From: Gigaspora rosea
Taxonomy: Eukaryota > Glomeromycota > Glomeromycetes > Diversisporales > Gigasporaceae
Length of the DNA: 64,000 nt
Direction of reading: 5' to 3'
Assembly (NCBI GenBank): GCA_003550325.1
Contig: QKWP01000121.1
Span: 338,954-402,953, forward strand
Shown: positions 24,980-37,372 of the stretch, one piece after another
Numbering within the stretch: the stretch's first letter is position 1
How the letters are laid out: every line of letters starts with the position of its first letter
The notes under the pieces: model-generated
Database searches by the model: none
Told to the model about the DNA's origin: nothing
The model's input: only the letters and a program-made list of their open reading frames with translations
Translations under genes and position numbers: made by a program

Positions 24980-26650
24980 ACCTTAAGTCGGGAGACGGGT
25001 TTCAATAAAAGACAAAATAGACACACTAGCTAAGCATAAAAAACTACTTAAAGTCTATGGAGCAAGGGCTAAAGCCTTTTTTCAAAAAACCAAAAGGCTC
25101 TTAAACAAATATAAATTTAAAATTATTAGAACAACAGCAACTTTAGATAACGAAGAAGTTGGACTTAACTTTTTTGACAAACACACAACAGAAAACAATA
25201 CTAGTAACAATATAGAGTGGAGAGAACATGTATAGTCTTCTTTTACAAGAGGAGGTTTCAAATACTAAAAAAAGCTATAACGATATGGTTTCTCAAGACA
25301 AGAGTTATCTACTATCAAACATGTCCATACAATAAACTGACAATAGACAAAACAACAACAAAAAACACATGCTAGAAATTAGCCCAGAAAGTTCAGGATC
25401 ATCACAATACAGGACCGGCAGTGCAGGTGACAATATGACCAATAAGAACACACACTAACCCTGCAAGTGAATAGAGATCAGATATCTACCACAGAGAAAT
25501 GGGAGTCACCTCCAGTTAAACAATAGTCAAGTCTCTTTACCAAGCGACAAGAGGACAATCAACTTATACTGCATTCTCACCAAGATTCTAAATCAGATCT
25601 AAAAATAACGCACTTATTATCAAGATCCTATAGATGTCAAAAATGATTTAGTAGCAGCAAAACAATATTTCAGAAAAGGATCCCGCTCTCATCTGGAAAT
25701 AAATTCTTGGATTAGAAAAAACTCAAAGTACTGTATGCTACCAAGGAAGTCAAAATATTGAATAAATCCTACTATGAATATATCCCAACAGATTCATGCA
25801 AGTCATTTCTTCCTATAAAGATCAAAAATATTTCTTTAGAGGATAGAGATATAATTTCTACTTTACTCAAGGAGGTATTTGAAGATGTATGCAGAATTGC
25901 GTCCATCAAACCCTTGTTAATTAAAGGCACTCTCTACTTGACAGATTAGTAGATTGTCATTTTTGAAAACACTGATGACTCAAATTTGAAAAAGCGAATT
26001 CCATGATTTACACATGTGGTAATAACAAGGCCACAACAGAGTGGCGATCAGCTCCTAAAGTTTGCTACTTTTGCGACCAGAAAGGTTATATTAAAAAGGA
26101 ATGTCCTCAATTTTAAAAATCACTTTCTTTGTATAATTATTATCATGAACTTAAAGAGGCCAAATTTGAAAATAAAAAGAACTTGCCGATAAGAAATCAG
26201 ATACACATACACAAATCTCAGATAAAGAAAATGTTATGCCTTTGGAACTTACACAGTCAGAGGACTCACTACAAATCTTTTCAAATTTAACCCAAGTTTT
26301 ACTCTCAGATATCACACAAAATGTATAGTCAGAAGCAGTAAACATAAACACAACTAATTAGGAGGAGATAATGGTTAATACAAATGGGACAGCAGAACAA
26401 TTAATACTTTCCAAGGAATCCAATTCTCTGAGTACAGAACAGCATTTACGTGATAAACTCACTATGGATAACCCTTTCTCAAGACAACATTTTGAGAAGA
26501 ACTCCTTTACAAAAGATGAGGACACTGTGATGGAAACAACAGAAAACGAAGCAGAATTTACTATAGTAGTTAATAAAAAGAAAAAATAACAAGAATAAAT
26601 CTAAATCAAATCAAAAGCCAATCAGATCCTCCCATACAAGAAGTTATGTA
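24980..26650 (+). pseudogene. LINE ORF1 remnant (gag-like, zinc knuckle)
   Basis: ORF1 of LINEs encodes a nucleic-acid-binding chaperone that packages the element RNA. Many frameshifts and stops break this copy. Recognisable pieces are a frame at 25758-25949 (NKSYYEYIPTDSCKSF), a CCHC-like knuckle at about 26068-26110 reading CYFCDQKGYIKKEC, where the usual His is replaced by Tyr, and the C-terminal tail at 26371-26589 ending in a Lys run (VVNKKKK). The order and the position just upstream of an endonuclease frame support the assignment. Confidence 0.7.
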
Positions 26651-26700
26651 CTAGAGTGTTTAGTTCAGTAATCTCTTAAATTTACTCTACTCTTATTAAC

Positions 26701-27860
26701 ATGATCAACAAACCTAAAATTTATATAGCCACTATCAACGTTAAAGGTTTGAATAATCAGAACAAACAACAAAGAACATTAACATTTTTTAAATCTTACA
26801 AGTTGGGCATTATAGTATTACAGGAAACAAATTTAAACAATCAAAATACTTGTAATTTTTTCAAGAATCAATGGTTATTTGACTCTGCTTGGTTTGGTAA
26901 AACAGCAATTTTATCTGGCAATAAGAATGTTAATCTACAAGACATTCGAACTTCACAAAATGACAGAGTTATGTTAGCTAATTTCTCTTTCAAAGGGTTT
27001 ACATTTTAAATGTATACACACCACCAAACTGCAAGGACAGATCAGAGTTTCTAGAAAAATGGACTCTCATCTATAATAACAACAAAATTAATATCATTGC
27101 AGATGATTTTAATATGAACTTAAATTCAGAAATTAATTGAATAAGTCAGGCTAAACCCCAGAACGATATCACTAGAAACCAGCTCAAACGAGTAATAAAC
27201 AATTTTTTAGATTTAGCTACTTTTACAAAAGAGAAACCATTTCTTACATTTTTCCAAAATATTCAGAATAACCAAACAATGGCTACCTATTTAGACTACA
27301 TTTTCATAGATAAAAATCATAATCACTTAATATCCGAAACAGAAATGCTCTTTGGAAACTCGAATTAACTGTTGGTCAAGTGCATCTTAAAACTTGAACA
27401 TTTAAGCAATGAAATCATCAAGTTGGAGGTTTGACAAGAACTTAATAAAAAATAAACTACTCAGAAGCAAGATCATTAAAGAAATAAACTCAGTTAGATC
27501 AGCTAAAGAATGGGATTAGCACAAGATTTGCATTCAATCAATCATTAGGGCATTTAAGAAACCTAAAGCTCCAGAAAGTAAAATATCAAAGCTGAACAAA
27601 AGAATAATGAACTAAAAAAATTACTAGCAAAAAACCAGAATCAAACCCATTTGCACCAAATAATTAATGATTTCAATTCGCAACTTCAAGAGGAGCTTTC
27701 ACGATTGGCTAATAGATGGCAAATACATTCCAAATTTTGTTAGATAGAATATGGAGAAAAATCTACGAAGTACTTTTTTTCATGATACAAGATCTGGCAT
27801 AACAATTCAGCACTAAAAAAAATCAAGGTATCTGCTTCACAATGCAAACAAAAATCTGTG
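26701..27860 (+). pseudogene. LINE ORF2 endonuclease (APE-type), frameshifted
   Basis: This is the nicking endonuclease of a non-LTR retrotransposon. The first 102 residues are open: ATINVKGLNNQNKQ at the start of the domain and IIVLQETNLN, which holds the metal-binding Glu. After a stop at 27007 the reading continues in other frames with ADDFNMNLNSE (usually GDFN), LDYIFI and a basic linker up to about 27860, where LINE similarity ends abruptly. The reverse-transcriptase part of the same kind of element starts again at 31576. Several frameshifts mean this copy is inactive. Confidence 0.75.
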
Positions 27861-28331
27861 CCAGGTTTTGTCGATTATTTATCACATGATCTATATCGGG
27901 CATATACTCTACATATTTGTATAACCTGCACCCATGTACATTCATTCAACATATGAATACTGTCAAAGGAAAATTCTCAATTATATTGTTAGCTTCTATG
28001 GAAAATCTCTAGATTTTCTATAGACAGATAAAATATAATTAAAAGTCTGATGACAGGTTTTCTTTTGATGGCACATAATTAATAAAGCATTTAAAGACTA
28101 AAGCAAAAAACTTTCATTTTTTTTCAATAAAACATGTAATTAGAAGACCACGCTTTTGATTCTCAATATATTAAATATAAATTAAATATTATACAAGTTC
28201 GATCATTTTAAATTAAGAAAGAAAAGGTTGAGAAATTTTTAAGAGGTTTAAACCTGAAGAAAAAAGTAAAAAATTTTGGTTTTTTTTATTGATTAAATGT
28301 TATTTCATTTATTATTAATTCTATATGAGTA
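27861..28331. other. Unassigned AT-rich sequence between LINE end and MITE
   Basis: No coding or repeat signature recognised. Confidence 0.4.
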
Positions 28332-29323
28332 CAGTCAGACCTCCCTATAGTCACACCCCATATAGTCACACCTCTATTTAAACACCCGATTTTGTGCGAT
28401 GGACTCAAACATAGTAAAAAAACCTCATTATAGTCACAAATCGCTTATAATCACTATCACCATGAAAATTTGATTTTTTTACAATTTTATTAATAAAAAA
28501 CCCTCATTATAGTCACCAAATTTTAACTAAATATGGATTTTTATAATCTGATTGGCCAATTTTCATATTCACATATATTTAAATTATATATTAATTGATA
28601 ATCCGCCTGTCAACTGGAGAGTGATCCTATAGGCGGAATGTGGAGTGCTTCCATCTAAAAGTTTTTTCTTTACTAAGTTAACGATACAAGTCCACCAATT
28701 GAAAATTGTAGAGCTAGTCGAGACGCATCTAAGGTGGTTAGATCATCCAAATCGGCCCAGTGGATGGCGAGTTATCATCGAAAAACGATTGGCCGACTTT
28801 ATAAAAATCCGTGATGGAGATTATATATGAAATCACTATAGGCGAAATGTAGAATGCTTCCATCTAAAACTTTTTTTCTTACTAAGTTAATGATACATGC
28901 CCACTAATTGAAAGTTGTAGAGCTCGTTGAGACGCATCTAAAAGTGGTTAGACCATCCAAATTGACCCAGTGGATGGTGAGATATCGTCGAAAAACGATT
29001 GACCGACTATATAAAATCTCTTATATAAACAAATATTGTTTACATAGAGATTATATAGTCGCCCAATTGTTTTTCGACGATATCTCGCCATCCATTGGGC
29101 CAATTTGAATGATCTAACCACCGTTAGATGCGTCTCGACGAGCTCTACAACTTTCAATTAGTGGCATGTATCGTTAACTTAGTAAGAAAAAAAGTTTTAG
29201 ATAAAAGCACGCCACATTTCGCCTATAGATGACCATAATGAGGTATTTTATTTATAGTCACACCTCTTTACAATTACCAAAATAGGGTGCAATGGACTTG
29301 GTAATTATAGAGAGGGACGACTG
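28332..29323. mobile_element. TA-site MITE (CAGTCAGACCTCCC ends) with nested modules
   Basis: The left end is CAGTCAGACCTCCCTATAGT and the right end, as reverse complement, CAGTCGTCCCTCTCTATAAT; both are flanked by TA. Inside the arms GTCACACCTCTTT-like motifs recur. The element carries the module repeat at 28590-29230. A related lone end lies at 60999. Confidence 0.75.
28590..29230. mobile_element. Nested fold-back of 205-bp modules, order M-M-M'
   Basis: Starts with GATAATCCGCCTGTCAACTG, then CTATAGGCGG. Module M (from CTATAGGCG..ATGTGG to CGATTGGCCGACT..ATA) occurs at about 28629 and 28839 in direct orientation and at about 29230-29030 inverted. Frames at 28645-28830, 28908-29108 and 28948-29157 (minus) are translations of these modules and not genes. 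A fuller copy is at 50729-51870. Confidence 0.75.
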
Positions 29324-29672
29324 TATTATTAAATACCCATAACTTCAATTTCATTGAATGTATCAAATGCAGTAAATAGCATATAATATGTGTACCAACA
29401 TCATGACATATTCTTCAAGCATTATTAAATTATGTTTCAGTTAGTATAAAGTTCTTGCGACTACACCTGCTAGATTAACATATTGTAATGCTGAACGAAA
29501 GTGCTTTTCATTAGAAATTTCCACACTGACCACCTTTGATAGCATTTTTGTGATTTCTTGCATATTTATGAGTTTTGAGATGTACATACTATTTGTGTGT
29601 TTTTGTGAGCTTGAAAATATACTAATATATATATTAGCAAATAAGAACTGTTTTTGAATATTGTGAAATCTT

Positions 29673-31345
29673 TCAGTAAAATAAAGTATTCTTTATAGAA
29701 TTGATATAATCAAGCCAACTGTTTATTATCAAATTAATTTTTTTAGCAGTAGATCTTTTATTCAGATCAGAATCCATGCATTCTGTTGCTAATTTAATGT
29801 AACAATTAAGAGTTCTGTGAGCAAAATTAAATCGCAATCCATTACATATCTTCATTGCAAGACATTCATTAATATTCACAATCGAAAGGTTTTTGTCCCA
29901 TTGATATATCCGACATGATAACTCCAAAAGCATAAATATCGGCAGCTTGAGTGAACGGTTGACTATTCAAAACCTCAGGAGCAACATAAGGTAAAACCCC
30001 AAAAACCTTATTTTGTTGTTTATGGATTGAATAGAAAGTCCTAGATCAGTAATGTACGCGCTATATAAATTATCTTGCAAAATATTACCGCTATATAAAT
30101 CTCGAAGAATAAGACATTGGGAATGAATCGCTTTAAGATCAAAACTTGTACTTAGCAGCAAACTTAATCTATATTTCCATTCCATTTGCGATATTTTACA
30201 AAGATTTTCATATAAGGAACCTATACTAGCATATTTTAAAACAAGAACATAATTTTCTTTTTCATTTTTTGATATTCCATAGTATTTTAAAATGTTGGAT
30301 TCTTGTATCCTAACTTTTAAAAATACATTAGCAATTAAAAAAATTAATAAACCATCAACAGTTAATAAAAAATAAATATCTCATTTAAATATTCTTGATT
30401 ATGAAACTTTTTAAGTGCGAATGTTTGATTTACAGAATATTTATTGGGTTTTATCCATTTCGCCCTATATACAGTAGCAAATCTACCTTTTTTTATTTCA
30501 ATGATATCTTGATATCTTTAAATTCATCATAAGGAATCTATACTAATTGATATCTCTTATTATCTAATAAATTTTTAACAATATCATCAATTTCAAGATT
30601 TTCATATATTGGCTTTATCATTTTCTGATAACTATCTCTTTCTTTTTGAAACCAATGATTGGCTTTTTGAATATCTACTCATGTTCCAACCCCATTTCGA
30701 TAATAATATCCAAGCTGATTCATCGCACTGGTATTACCCATCTTTGCAGATTTCTGGCAATATTTGAATGCCTAATGCTCATCTTTTTTAACTCCAATTC
30801 CTTTATAATAGCAACTTCCAACATTATTCATAGCAAAGGCATTACCTATCTTCGCAGATTTTTGATAATAAATGAATGCCTATGCTAATCTTTTTCAACT
30901 CCAATTTTATTCTGATAGCAACATCCAATATTATATATTCCACTGGCATCACCTATTTTTGCAGATTTTTGATAACAAATAAATGCCTTATGCTTATTCT
31001 TTTTAACTCCAATTCCATTATGTGTCCCATCTCTGCAGATTTCTAGTAATATTCGAATGCCTTATGCTCATCCTTTTCAACTTCAATTCCTTTATAATAG
31101 CAATTTCCAACATTATTCATCACAATGGCATTACCCATTTCTGCAGATTTTTGATAATATTTGAATGCTTTATGCTTTTCCTTTTCAACTCCAATTCCTT
31201 TATAATAGCAATTTTCAACTTTATTCATCACAAAGGCATTACCCAACTCCACAGATTTCTGGTAATATTTGAATGCTTTATGTTCATATTTTTCAACTTC
31301 TATTTTATTTCGATATTTTTCAAGGTTACCTATTGCAATGGCTGA
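29673..31345 (-). pseudogene. Sel1-repeat / protein kinase pseudogene
   Basis: Read on the minus strand it starts with Sel1-like repeats (31345 to about 30650): units like AFKYYQKSAEMGNAIVMNNVGNCYYKGIEVEKDEHK, of which only parts remain open (31043-31252). A protein kinase domain follows (about 30530 to 29690): glycine-loop remnant KKGRFATVYRAKW, the lysine strand ALKKFHN, then LILRDLYSGNIL, where HRD has become LRD but Asp and Asn are kept, ITDLGLS in place of DFG, and a C-lobe ending AMKICNGLRFNFA and ECMDSDLNKRSTA. At least five stops or frameshifts separate these blocks. Kinase-Sel1 combinations are expanded in arbuscular mycorrhizal fungi; there the kinase often precedes the Sel1 repeats, whereas here the repeats come first. 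The plus-strand frames at 30646-31345 are shadows. Confidence 0.75.
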
Positions 31346-31575
31346 TAAGATATATGACCTGAGTACAAGCCCTGCGTTTTATTTTTTAATAGGGGATTTC
31401 ATAATTAACAAATAAATGACGTATTTTGAAAATAAGTAGGATTTTTTAAATAGTATTTTTATTATGTTAAATTATTTAATATATATATTTAAAAAAAATT
31501 ATTTTTTATAAACAGGCTATTATTTTGTTAAAGTACAACTAATTTATTTCTAGCTTGAATACATTTATATAAAAT

Positions 31576-32735
31576 TTGTTATACAAATATGTAGAGTATA
31601 TGCCTGATGTAGATCATGTGATAAATGATCAACAAAACCTGGCACAGATTTTTTGTTTGCCTTCACAATCAACAACTCAAGAGAAGGATATATTAAGTTT
31701 CATTAAAGGACAATATACAAAAATCTACCAAAAAGAAGAAATTGATCTTGAGGCTACCAATTTAATCACAAAGGACTTTTTTTTGGTTTTAGAATCAGAA
31801 AACCTAGCTCTGATGCAAACTATTAAGCAAGATGGAGTTGCAGCTATTATTAGAAATCTTCCCAACAATAAGTTCCTAGGGCTCAATAGGCTTATATACA
31901 ATTTTTATGAGCTCTTGGAAGACACCATTGTGCCTATTCTTACAGTTATTTTCAATCAAGTTTGAAAACAGGAGTTTTGCCAGACTCATAGTATAAAAAT
32001 TTGATTACTCTAATTCCAAAAAAACTAACATATCGAACTAATATAGACAATTGGAAACCAATGTTACTAGTAAACTATGATGCAAAATCTTTATAAAGAT
32101 TATGCCATCACGCTTAAATGAAATATGCAATTTTATAGTACCATCACACCAACAAGGATTTGTCATACAACACTCTATCTTCGATATAGCTTTAAATGTT
32201 CTAACTACAATGAGAAATCAAAAGGACATTGCAAAACAACATTGGATGATATTTGTGGATCAACAAAAAGCATTTGACTGCATTGACTTTAGTTTTTTGC
32301 AAGTTGTTCTTAGAAAGATGAATTTTTGTCAAGGTTTTAGAAGCTTAGTCAGAAACTTATTTTCAAACCAAGAAACACATATTTCGAATCTGGTCATTTT
32401 TCAGAGCTATTTAAAGTTAAAAGAGGAGTTTGGCAGAGCGATCCTCTTTTTCGCTTTTCTATATCCTCGCCTTTGAACCTTTTCTGATTGCACTTGACAA
32501 TAAAATTAAAGGCATTCCAGTACACAATATTTTCTTTAAAATGGTAGCATATGCAAACAACCTTATGATAGGAATTGGGTCATGTTCAAATTGGTTAGAA
32601 GTGCAAAAATTATTCAATACCTATAAGGCTGCGGCATGCACAAGAATTAATAAACTCAAGACAAAGTTGGTACTGCTTATAAACTTAGCTAGAAGAGCTA
32701 ATCTTCCGGGTCAAATCTTTAAAATAGTATAACCA
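31576..32735 (+). pseudogene. LINE ORF2 reverse transcriptase fragment, catalytically dead
   Basis: Reverse transcriptase of a non-LTR element, spread over three frames (31576-31965, 32102-32476, 32430-32732), so at least two frameshifts. Block 1 has LPNNKFLGLNRLIYNFYELL (usual NKSPGPDG is lost) and PILTVIFNQV. Block 2 has PSRLNEICNFIVPSHQQGF and the motif-A aspartate in FVDQQKAFD. Block 3 has YILAFEPFLIALDNKIKG and the motif-C position, which reads YANN in place of YADD: both catalytic aspartates are Asn. The 3' part (RNase H) is absent. It has the orientation of, and would continue, the endonuclease fragment ending at 27860. Confidence 0.85.
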
Positions 32736-33723
32736 CTAAAGATTTTATTACTATAAATAGAGTATATTACCCAATTTTGGTAAAATTGATAGTGGTTTTG
32801 AAAACTTTTATTAATAGCATATTTTAATTTTTGCTTGAAATCTTATTGTACCATATAAACGTTTAACAAATACATATTATTTAATATTTATACAAATATT
32901 AAGTAAATAGGAAAGTTTATTAATATTAGACAGCAAAGTGCTACTAATATATACTATATATATTTTGATCTTTTGTTGAAATATAATTAACTATAAATGA
33001 GTCAATACAATTTTATTAAATTAATATTTAATTTTAAAGATATAATTTTTATGGAAAATGCACAAAATGCAAACAATTTTATACCTCTCCAACTTGGTGT
33101 TAACGATATGATTCTCAAGATGCAACTAAAGGATGAACAAGTGAAAACAAAAATATTAATGAATATATTAAAAAATATCAACTCAATGTTGCAAAATATG
33201 AAAAACAGTTGAATGGATTCCATATAATAGGTTGATTCATTTGCAAAAGGTTAAAAAAGATGAATCAGAAATAATATTTATAGCTATTTAGCAGGATAGT
33301 ATAATACTTAAAGGTAAAATTTTAGAATATAAATGGTCACATATTGAATTATGTAGTGTTAATCTTAAAATGTTGTATAATAAAAATATGTGACAATTAC
33401 TAATAAACATGCTCATTTAATAATACTATACATTTATACATTGTGAGAGGCTAATTTACTGTTACTGAAAAAAATTTAACACCTAATGCTTATAAAACAA
33501 TTTACTTTTAACAATCAAGTACAATAAAATTAAGGCCAAAGGATCCAAAATAGGAGGCATTGATCAAGGCATAGAAAAATTTGGTTTAGGTCTTTTAGAG
33601 TGGTGGGTTTTGTTGAGTATTGTCGGTCTTCAGTTTTTTATTTTAGTTGAATACTTGTATTGCTAAATACTAATAATTCTTCTTTAACTTGGGTTGGGTC
33701 TATAGCTCAATTCGGGATCATGA
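32736..33723. other. AT-rich sequence with one doubtful small frame
   Basis: A 71-codon frame at 32997-33212 is rich in Asn, Lys and Met, with an amphipathic look near its end, but has no family signature and no conserved context. I treat it as unproven. Confidence 0.35.
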
Positions 33724-34017
33724 AGACCCTGAACAGCTAGTATAGAGATCATATTTTAAGTTTTCAGCAAAAACCTCTAAAATTTGAGAAATAAAAAAAA
33801 CAGTTTTTGCCAATTATCTTGGCATCAAGTAGTCCAATTTGAATGAACTTTTTTTTAAAATGAAGCTCTCATAAGGCACATCTAACAAAAAACAGTTCAT
33901 TCAATTCTGATCACTGAATCAAAGACTATTTAAAAAAAAATAGATTTGTATTTTTAGCAAATTGGGCCAAAATTGGTAAAATCCAAATATATCTATATGA
34001 GAGATGTTCGGGGTTCT
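33724..34017. mobile_element. MITE, copy 1 of the AGGAYCC family
   Basis: Ends AGACCCTGAACA and (reverse complement) AGAACCCCGAACATCTC. It aligns over its whole length with 44273-44569 (shared TTTGCCAATTATCTTGGCAT-like and AATTGGCCAAAATCC-like blocks). No clean target duplication in this copy. Confidence 0.65.
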
Positions 34018-34960
34018 GGTCGCATGTTATAAAATGTCAAACTGGCTTCGATTGGGTTCCAAATTTAAATTCTGCTGGCAAGAGATGCAGTTGAAAATTA
34101 AAAATCCAGAGTCGTATAATACAGCGTCACAAGGATCAGGTTATTCCAAAATAGAAAATCACAGGGATCGATAATTGTTCAATACATACTCAATTAATAA
34201 ATTGAGTATAATTAATGATATATGCATACACATATATATGTATATAAATAGTTCTGGCACTTAAGCTCTAGTATATTTACCGATTTTGTCTGTTGTTTTC
34301 ACTTTTTTTTAATTTTTTTTGTCTAATTTTTCATTTAATTTTTGAATTAATATAGATGTACCCGTAGGGTATATTAAAATTTTTGTACCCTAGATCCCGT
34401 GTAATGTAACAATCACGGGATATATAAATAATGATCATTTGATCATTGTTGTTTTTTTTTGCTAGCTAACCTTTTTGTTACCTTAGGTGTTTATGAATGT
34501 GTGACGCCACTGGAATTGCCGGTTTCATAGTCGCTTCGTATCATCGTGTAGGTGTCGTCGCTGTTTAGGTGTTTTTGGGTTTGTGGATTTCGTCGTATGG
34601 GTGGTTCCGCGTCATTGTGTAGGTGCCGTCATCATCTGTGGAAGTTGATTTCGTTGCTTATGGTAGTGACATATCGTTGCTTTTTATCGGCGTAATTTTG
34701 TGTTGTTTTTACATTTTTGAGGATGTAGATTTTGCTTGTTCTGTCGAGTTTAGTCCGTGAAAGTTTGTAGTTCTACGTGTCGTTTTTCGTTTTTGTGTTG
34801 CCTGGATATGAAGTTCATTACTGCAGGATTTCGTTGTTGTGTTGTTGGTTATTGATGAAGTTTAAACGAACTTTCTACCAATAACAAGATTGTATCAGAA
34901 AGAGGAAAGAGCTAGCGGGTAGTATTATGTCATGTCTAAAGTTGGTACCCGACTAGAAGT
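34018..34960. other. Non-coding sequence with a GT-rich block
   Basis: 34480-34870 is strongly G+T biased (GTGTAGGTGTCGTCGCTG, GTGTAGGTGCCGTC) and richer in GC than the flanks. It mirrors the AC-rich block at 14500-15010. No gene is seen. Confidence 0.45.
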
Positions 34961-34962
34961 TA

Positions 34963-35088
34963 CAATTTCAGGTGCTTGAAATTACACCTGCCTAAAACTG
35001 TTAGCTAGATTATCTGATTTCAGGAGCTAATTTCAGTCAGGTGCAACTTCAAGCACCTGAAATTGCAATTCAGGCGGATGTCAACTTC
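34963..35088. repeat. Fold-back array of TTTCAGGTGCTTGAA
   Basis: AATTTCAGGTGCTTGAAATT on the left is answered by ACTTCAAGCACCTGAAATTG on the right, with further CAGGTG and CACCTG copies between. It resembles a small word-array element; termini are unresolved. Confidence 0.5.
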
Positions 35089-35359
35089 AGACATACTGAA
35101 TGAAACGATTAATGGACAAATGATCTGAAGAATATTCTGTAGTGATTGAATATCTGAATCATTCGACGAAACGATCTTTAGAATATTAGTTCTGGTAAGT
35201 CTTCAGGTTTTTGAGTTTGATCTTGTTTTTCTGTTTTTGATTCCAATAACTAATAACCGATTTTTTATATCGGCACACAATGCAAACGAAATATGTTGAA
35301 GGGTATTACTACTGTAAGTATTTATGTGAATTTGAACTTATTAATATGAATAAGACTAG

Positions 35360-35937
35360 ACCCTATGAAAAAAATGTCTGTGCGGTGCTACGTTTAGCAC
35401 CGTAATGGTACGTGTACTGTGGCACGTATATGTACGCTATATGGAATACGTATCAGATTTTTATACGGAGTGGCACGTATTCAGAGTAACACATATAGGC
35501 TCGTTAGTTGGAAGTACACGTATTACATGGCACGTTTATCTCGTATGCTATTAAAATCGCTAAATCAGGTGTAACGCAAAAATTTAAAACAAACGACTTT
35601 TTTTAAAATCATTTGTACCTCAAAATCTCGTTTATAGAAATGCTCTTTAATTCCTAACAAAAAAAATTCCTTGCAAAATTTTACTATAGGCACGTTTGTT
35701 ACCACCCCTTCGCAATTATATTGTACTTTAACTGAATCAAATTCATTCTTGTTTAGAGTTTTGTAAGAATATTTGCATGTGAACAAAAACCCGTGAATTT
35801 TGGACAGGTCAAAATATCCGGCAGACAGACCAATTCGTTCATTTTAGTTGTGCAAACCCGTTTCTTTGCCTGTTCTATATACCACCGTGTCTTTCCGTAG
35901 AAATACGTGCTATCCGGATGGATTTTTTTTATAGGGT
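35360..35937. mobile_element. TIR element (ACCCTAT ends) with GGCACGTA words
   Basis: Ends ACCCTATGAAAAAAATGTCT and (reverse complement) ACCCTATAAAAAAAATCCAT. Near the left end are at least six copies of TACGTG/CACGTA words. No target duplication was found. The minus frame at 35565-35786 lacks any signature. Confidence 0.6.
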
Positions 35938-36284
35938 GGGCGGACAGAAATGAGCTTTAGAATAGGTTTAGGGTTTGGTTTTTAGTTAGATATAGGGTTA
36001 AGGTTAGAGTTAGGGATCGGGTGGTTAGAAGTGGTTTTTTGTTAGTCATAGGTTTAGAGTTAGTAATCGGTTGGTTTATAAAACATGGACAAAATGGAAT
36101 TGGGTTTGGTTAAAGATAAATATCACATAAATAAATATATTAATAAATAAATAAATAATTGTTTTATTATAGTTTATATATGCAATGTTACATTATATTA
36201 TATTATATACGTATTATTAATGTAATTTATTAGTCACGTGATACAGGTACAGTGTACCTAGGGTACATATATATAATCCCTTAA

Positions 36285-36499
36285 TTTTTTTTTATTTTAA
36301 TTTTTTTTTTGTTTAATTTTTTAAATTTTTTTGGTTTAATTTTTTTAAATTTTATCGTTTGTTTAATTTTTTTAAATTTTTTTTATTTTTACTTAATTTT
36401 TTTTATTTTTATTTAATTTTATTTAATTTTTTTTTAATTTTATTTAATTTTTTTTTAATTTTATTTAATTTTTTTTAATTTTATTTAATTTTTTTTAAG
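36285..36499. repeat. Low-complexity TTTAATTTTATT tract
   Basis: About 215 bp of almost pure A/T in imperfect units of TTTAATTTTTT. Similar tracts at 36825-37015 and 37243-37370 separate the neighbouring MITEs. Confidence 0.8.
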
Positions 36500-36820
36500 G
36501 AAATTACTAATTTACACCACAGGTGATCAGAATCAAATGTAATATATAGATTAATTTGTGTGTAACAAAAACAAAAAATTTTTTAAAAAATTGCTAAAAA
36601 TCTAAAATTTTTGTCTATGAAACTACTTTTTTTTATACAAAAAAAAAAATTCTCGCTAAATTTTACTATATATAAAATCCTACCTAATCCCTAACCTTTA
36701 CTCTTATCCTAATATTAAAGAGATTTAATTTTTATTTAATAAAAGTTGTTTGTTTTGTTTATTTTTTTATGTATTGTAGATCACAAATAATAATTACCTA
36801 TGGTGATTATTAGTTATTTT
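36500..36820. mobile_element. Fold-back MITE, family with GAAATTACTAATTT ends, copy 1
   Basis: Left end GAAATTACTAATTTACACCA; the right end in reverse reads GAAAATAACTAATAATCACC. The interior has TTGTGTAACAAAAACAAAA, a T run and CCTAACCTTTACYCTTAY. Copies 2 and 3 are at 37373 and 53991. Confidence 0.7.
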
Positions 36821-37022
36821 CGTTTTTTAATTTTATTTAATTTTTGATTTATAGGTTATTTTTTTTATTATTTTGGTTTTATTTTTTTCAGTTTATTTAA
36901 TATTTTTATTATTTTATTATTTAATTATTTTTTTTATAATTTTTTTTCTTTTTTTCGCTTTGTTTATTTATTTTTACCTTTTTTTTTATTTTAACTTTTT
37001 TTTTATTTAACTTTGAAATAAT

Positions 37023-37240
37023 CTAAAAAGTGCACCTGTGCACTCTGTGCTCCAGTGCTTTCTAATGTACAGTAATAATTTTGGCTGAAGTTGGGTTAGA
37101 GTTAGAATTAAATCAAAATTAATACAAAATTGTGTGAGGATCATTTTTTGTTAGAAGTGCAGTAGGTGTTATCCTAGTAAAATTTTGAGATATAAAAAAT
37201 AGGAAGCACAAAGTGCACAGTGCACTTTTTAGTAAAGTTC
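37023..37240. mobile_element. MITE with GTGCAC-rich ends and a GTTAGGGTTAG-like core
   Basis: Ends CTAAAAAGTGCACCTGTGCA and (reverse complement) CTAAAAAGTGCACTGTGCAC. The core runs GTTGGGTTAGAGTTAGAATT and TTTTTGTTAGAAGTGCAG..GGTGTTATCCTAGTAAAATT. This core, but not the ends, recurs in the element at 49230. Confidence 0.75.
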
Positions 37241-37372
37241 TTTTTATTTATTTTAACTTTTTTTTTTTATTTTAACTTTTTTTTTATTTTAACATTTTTT
37301 TTTTAACATTTTTTTATTTTAACATTTTCTTTATTTTAACTTATTTTAAACTTTTATTTTTTATTTTAATTT

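Noticed and set aside
32997..33212. 71-codon Asn/Lys-rich gene
   Set aside because: No family signature; composition is that expected from AT-rich non-coding DNA.
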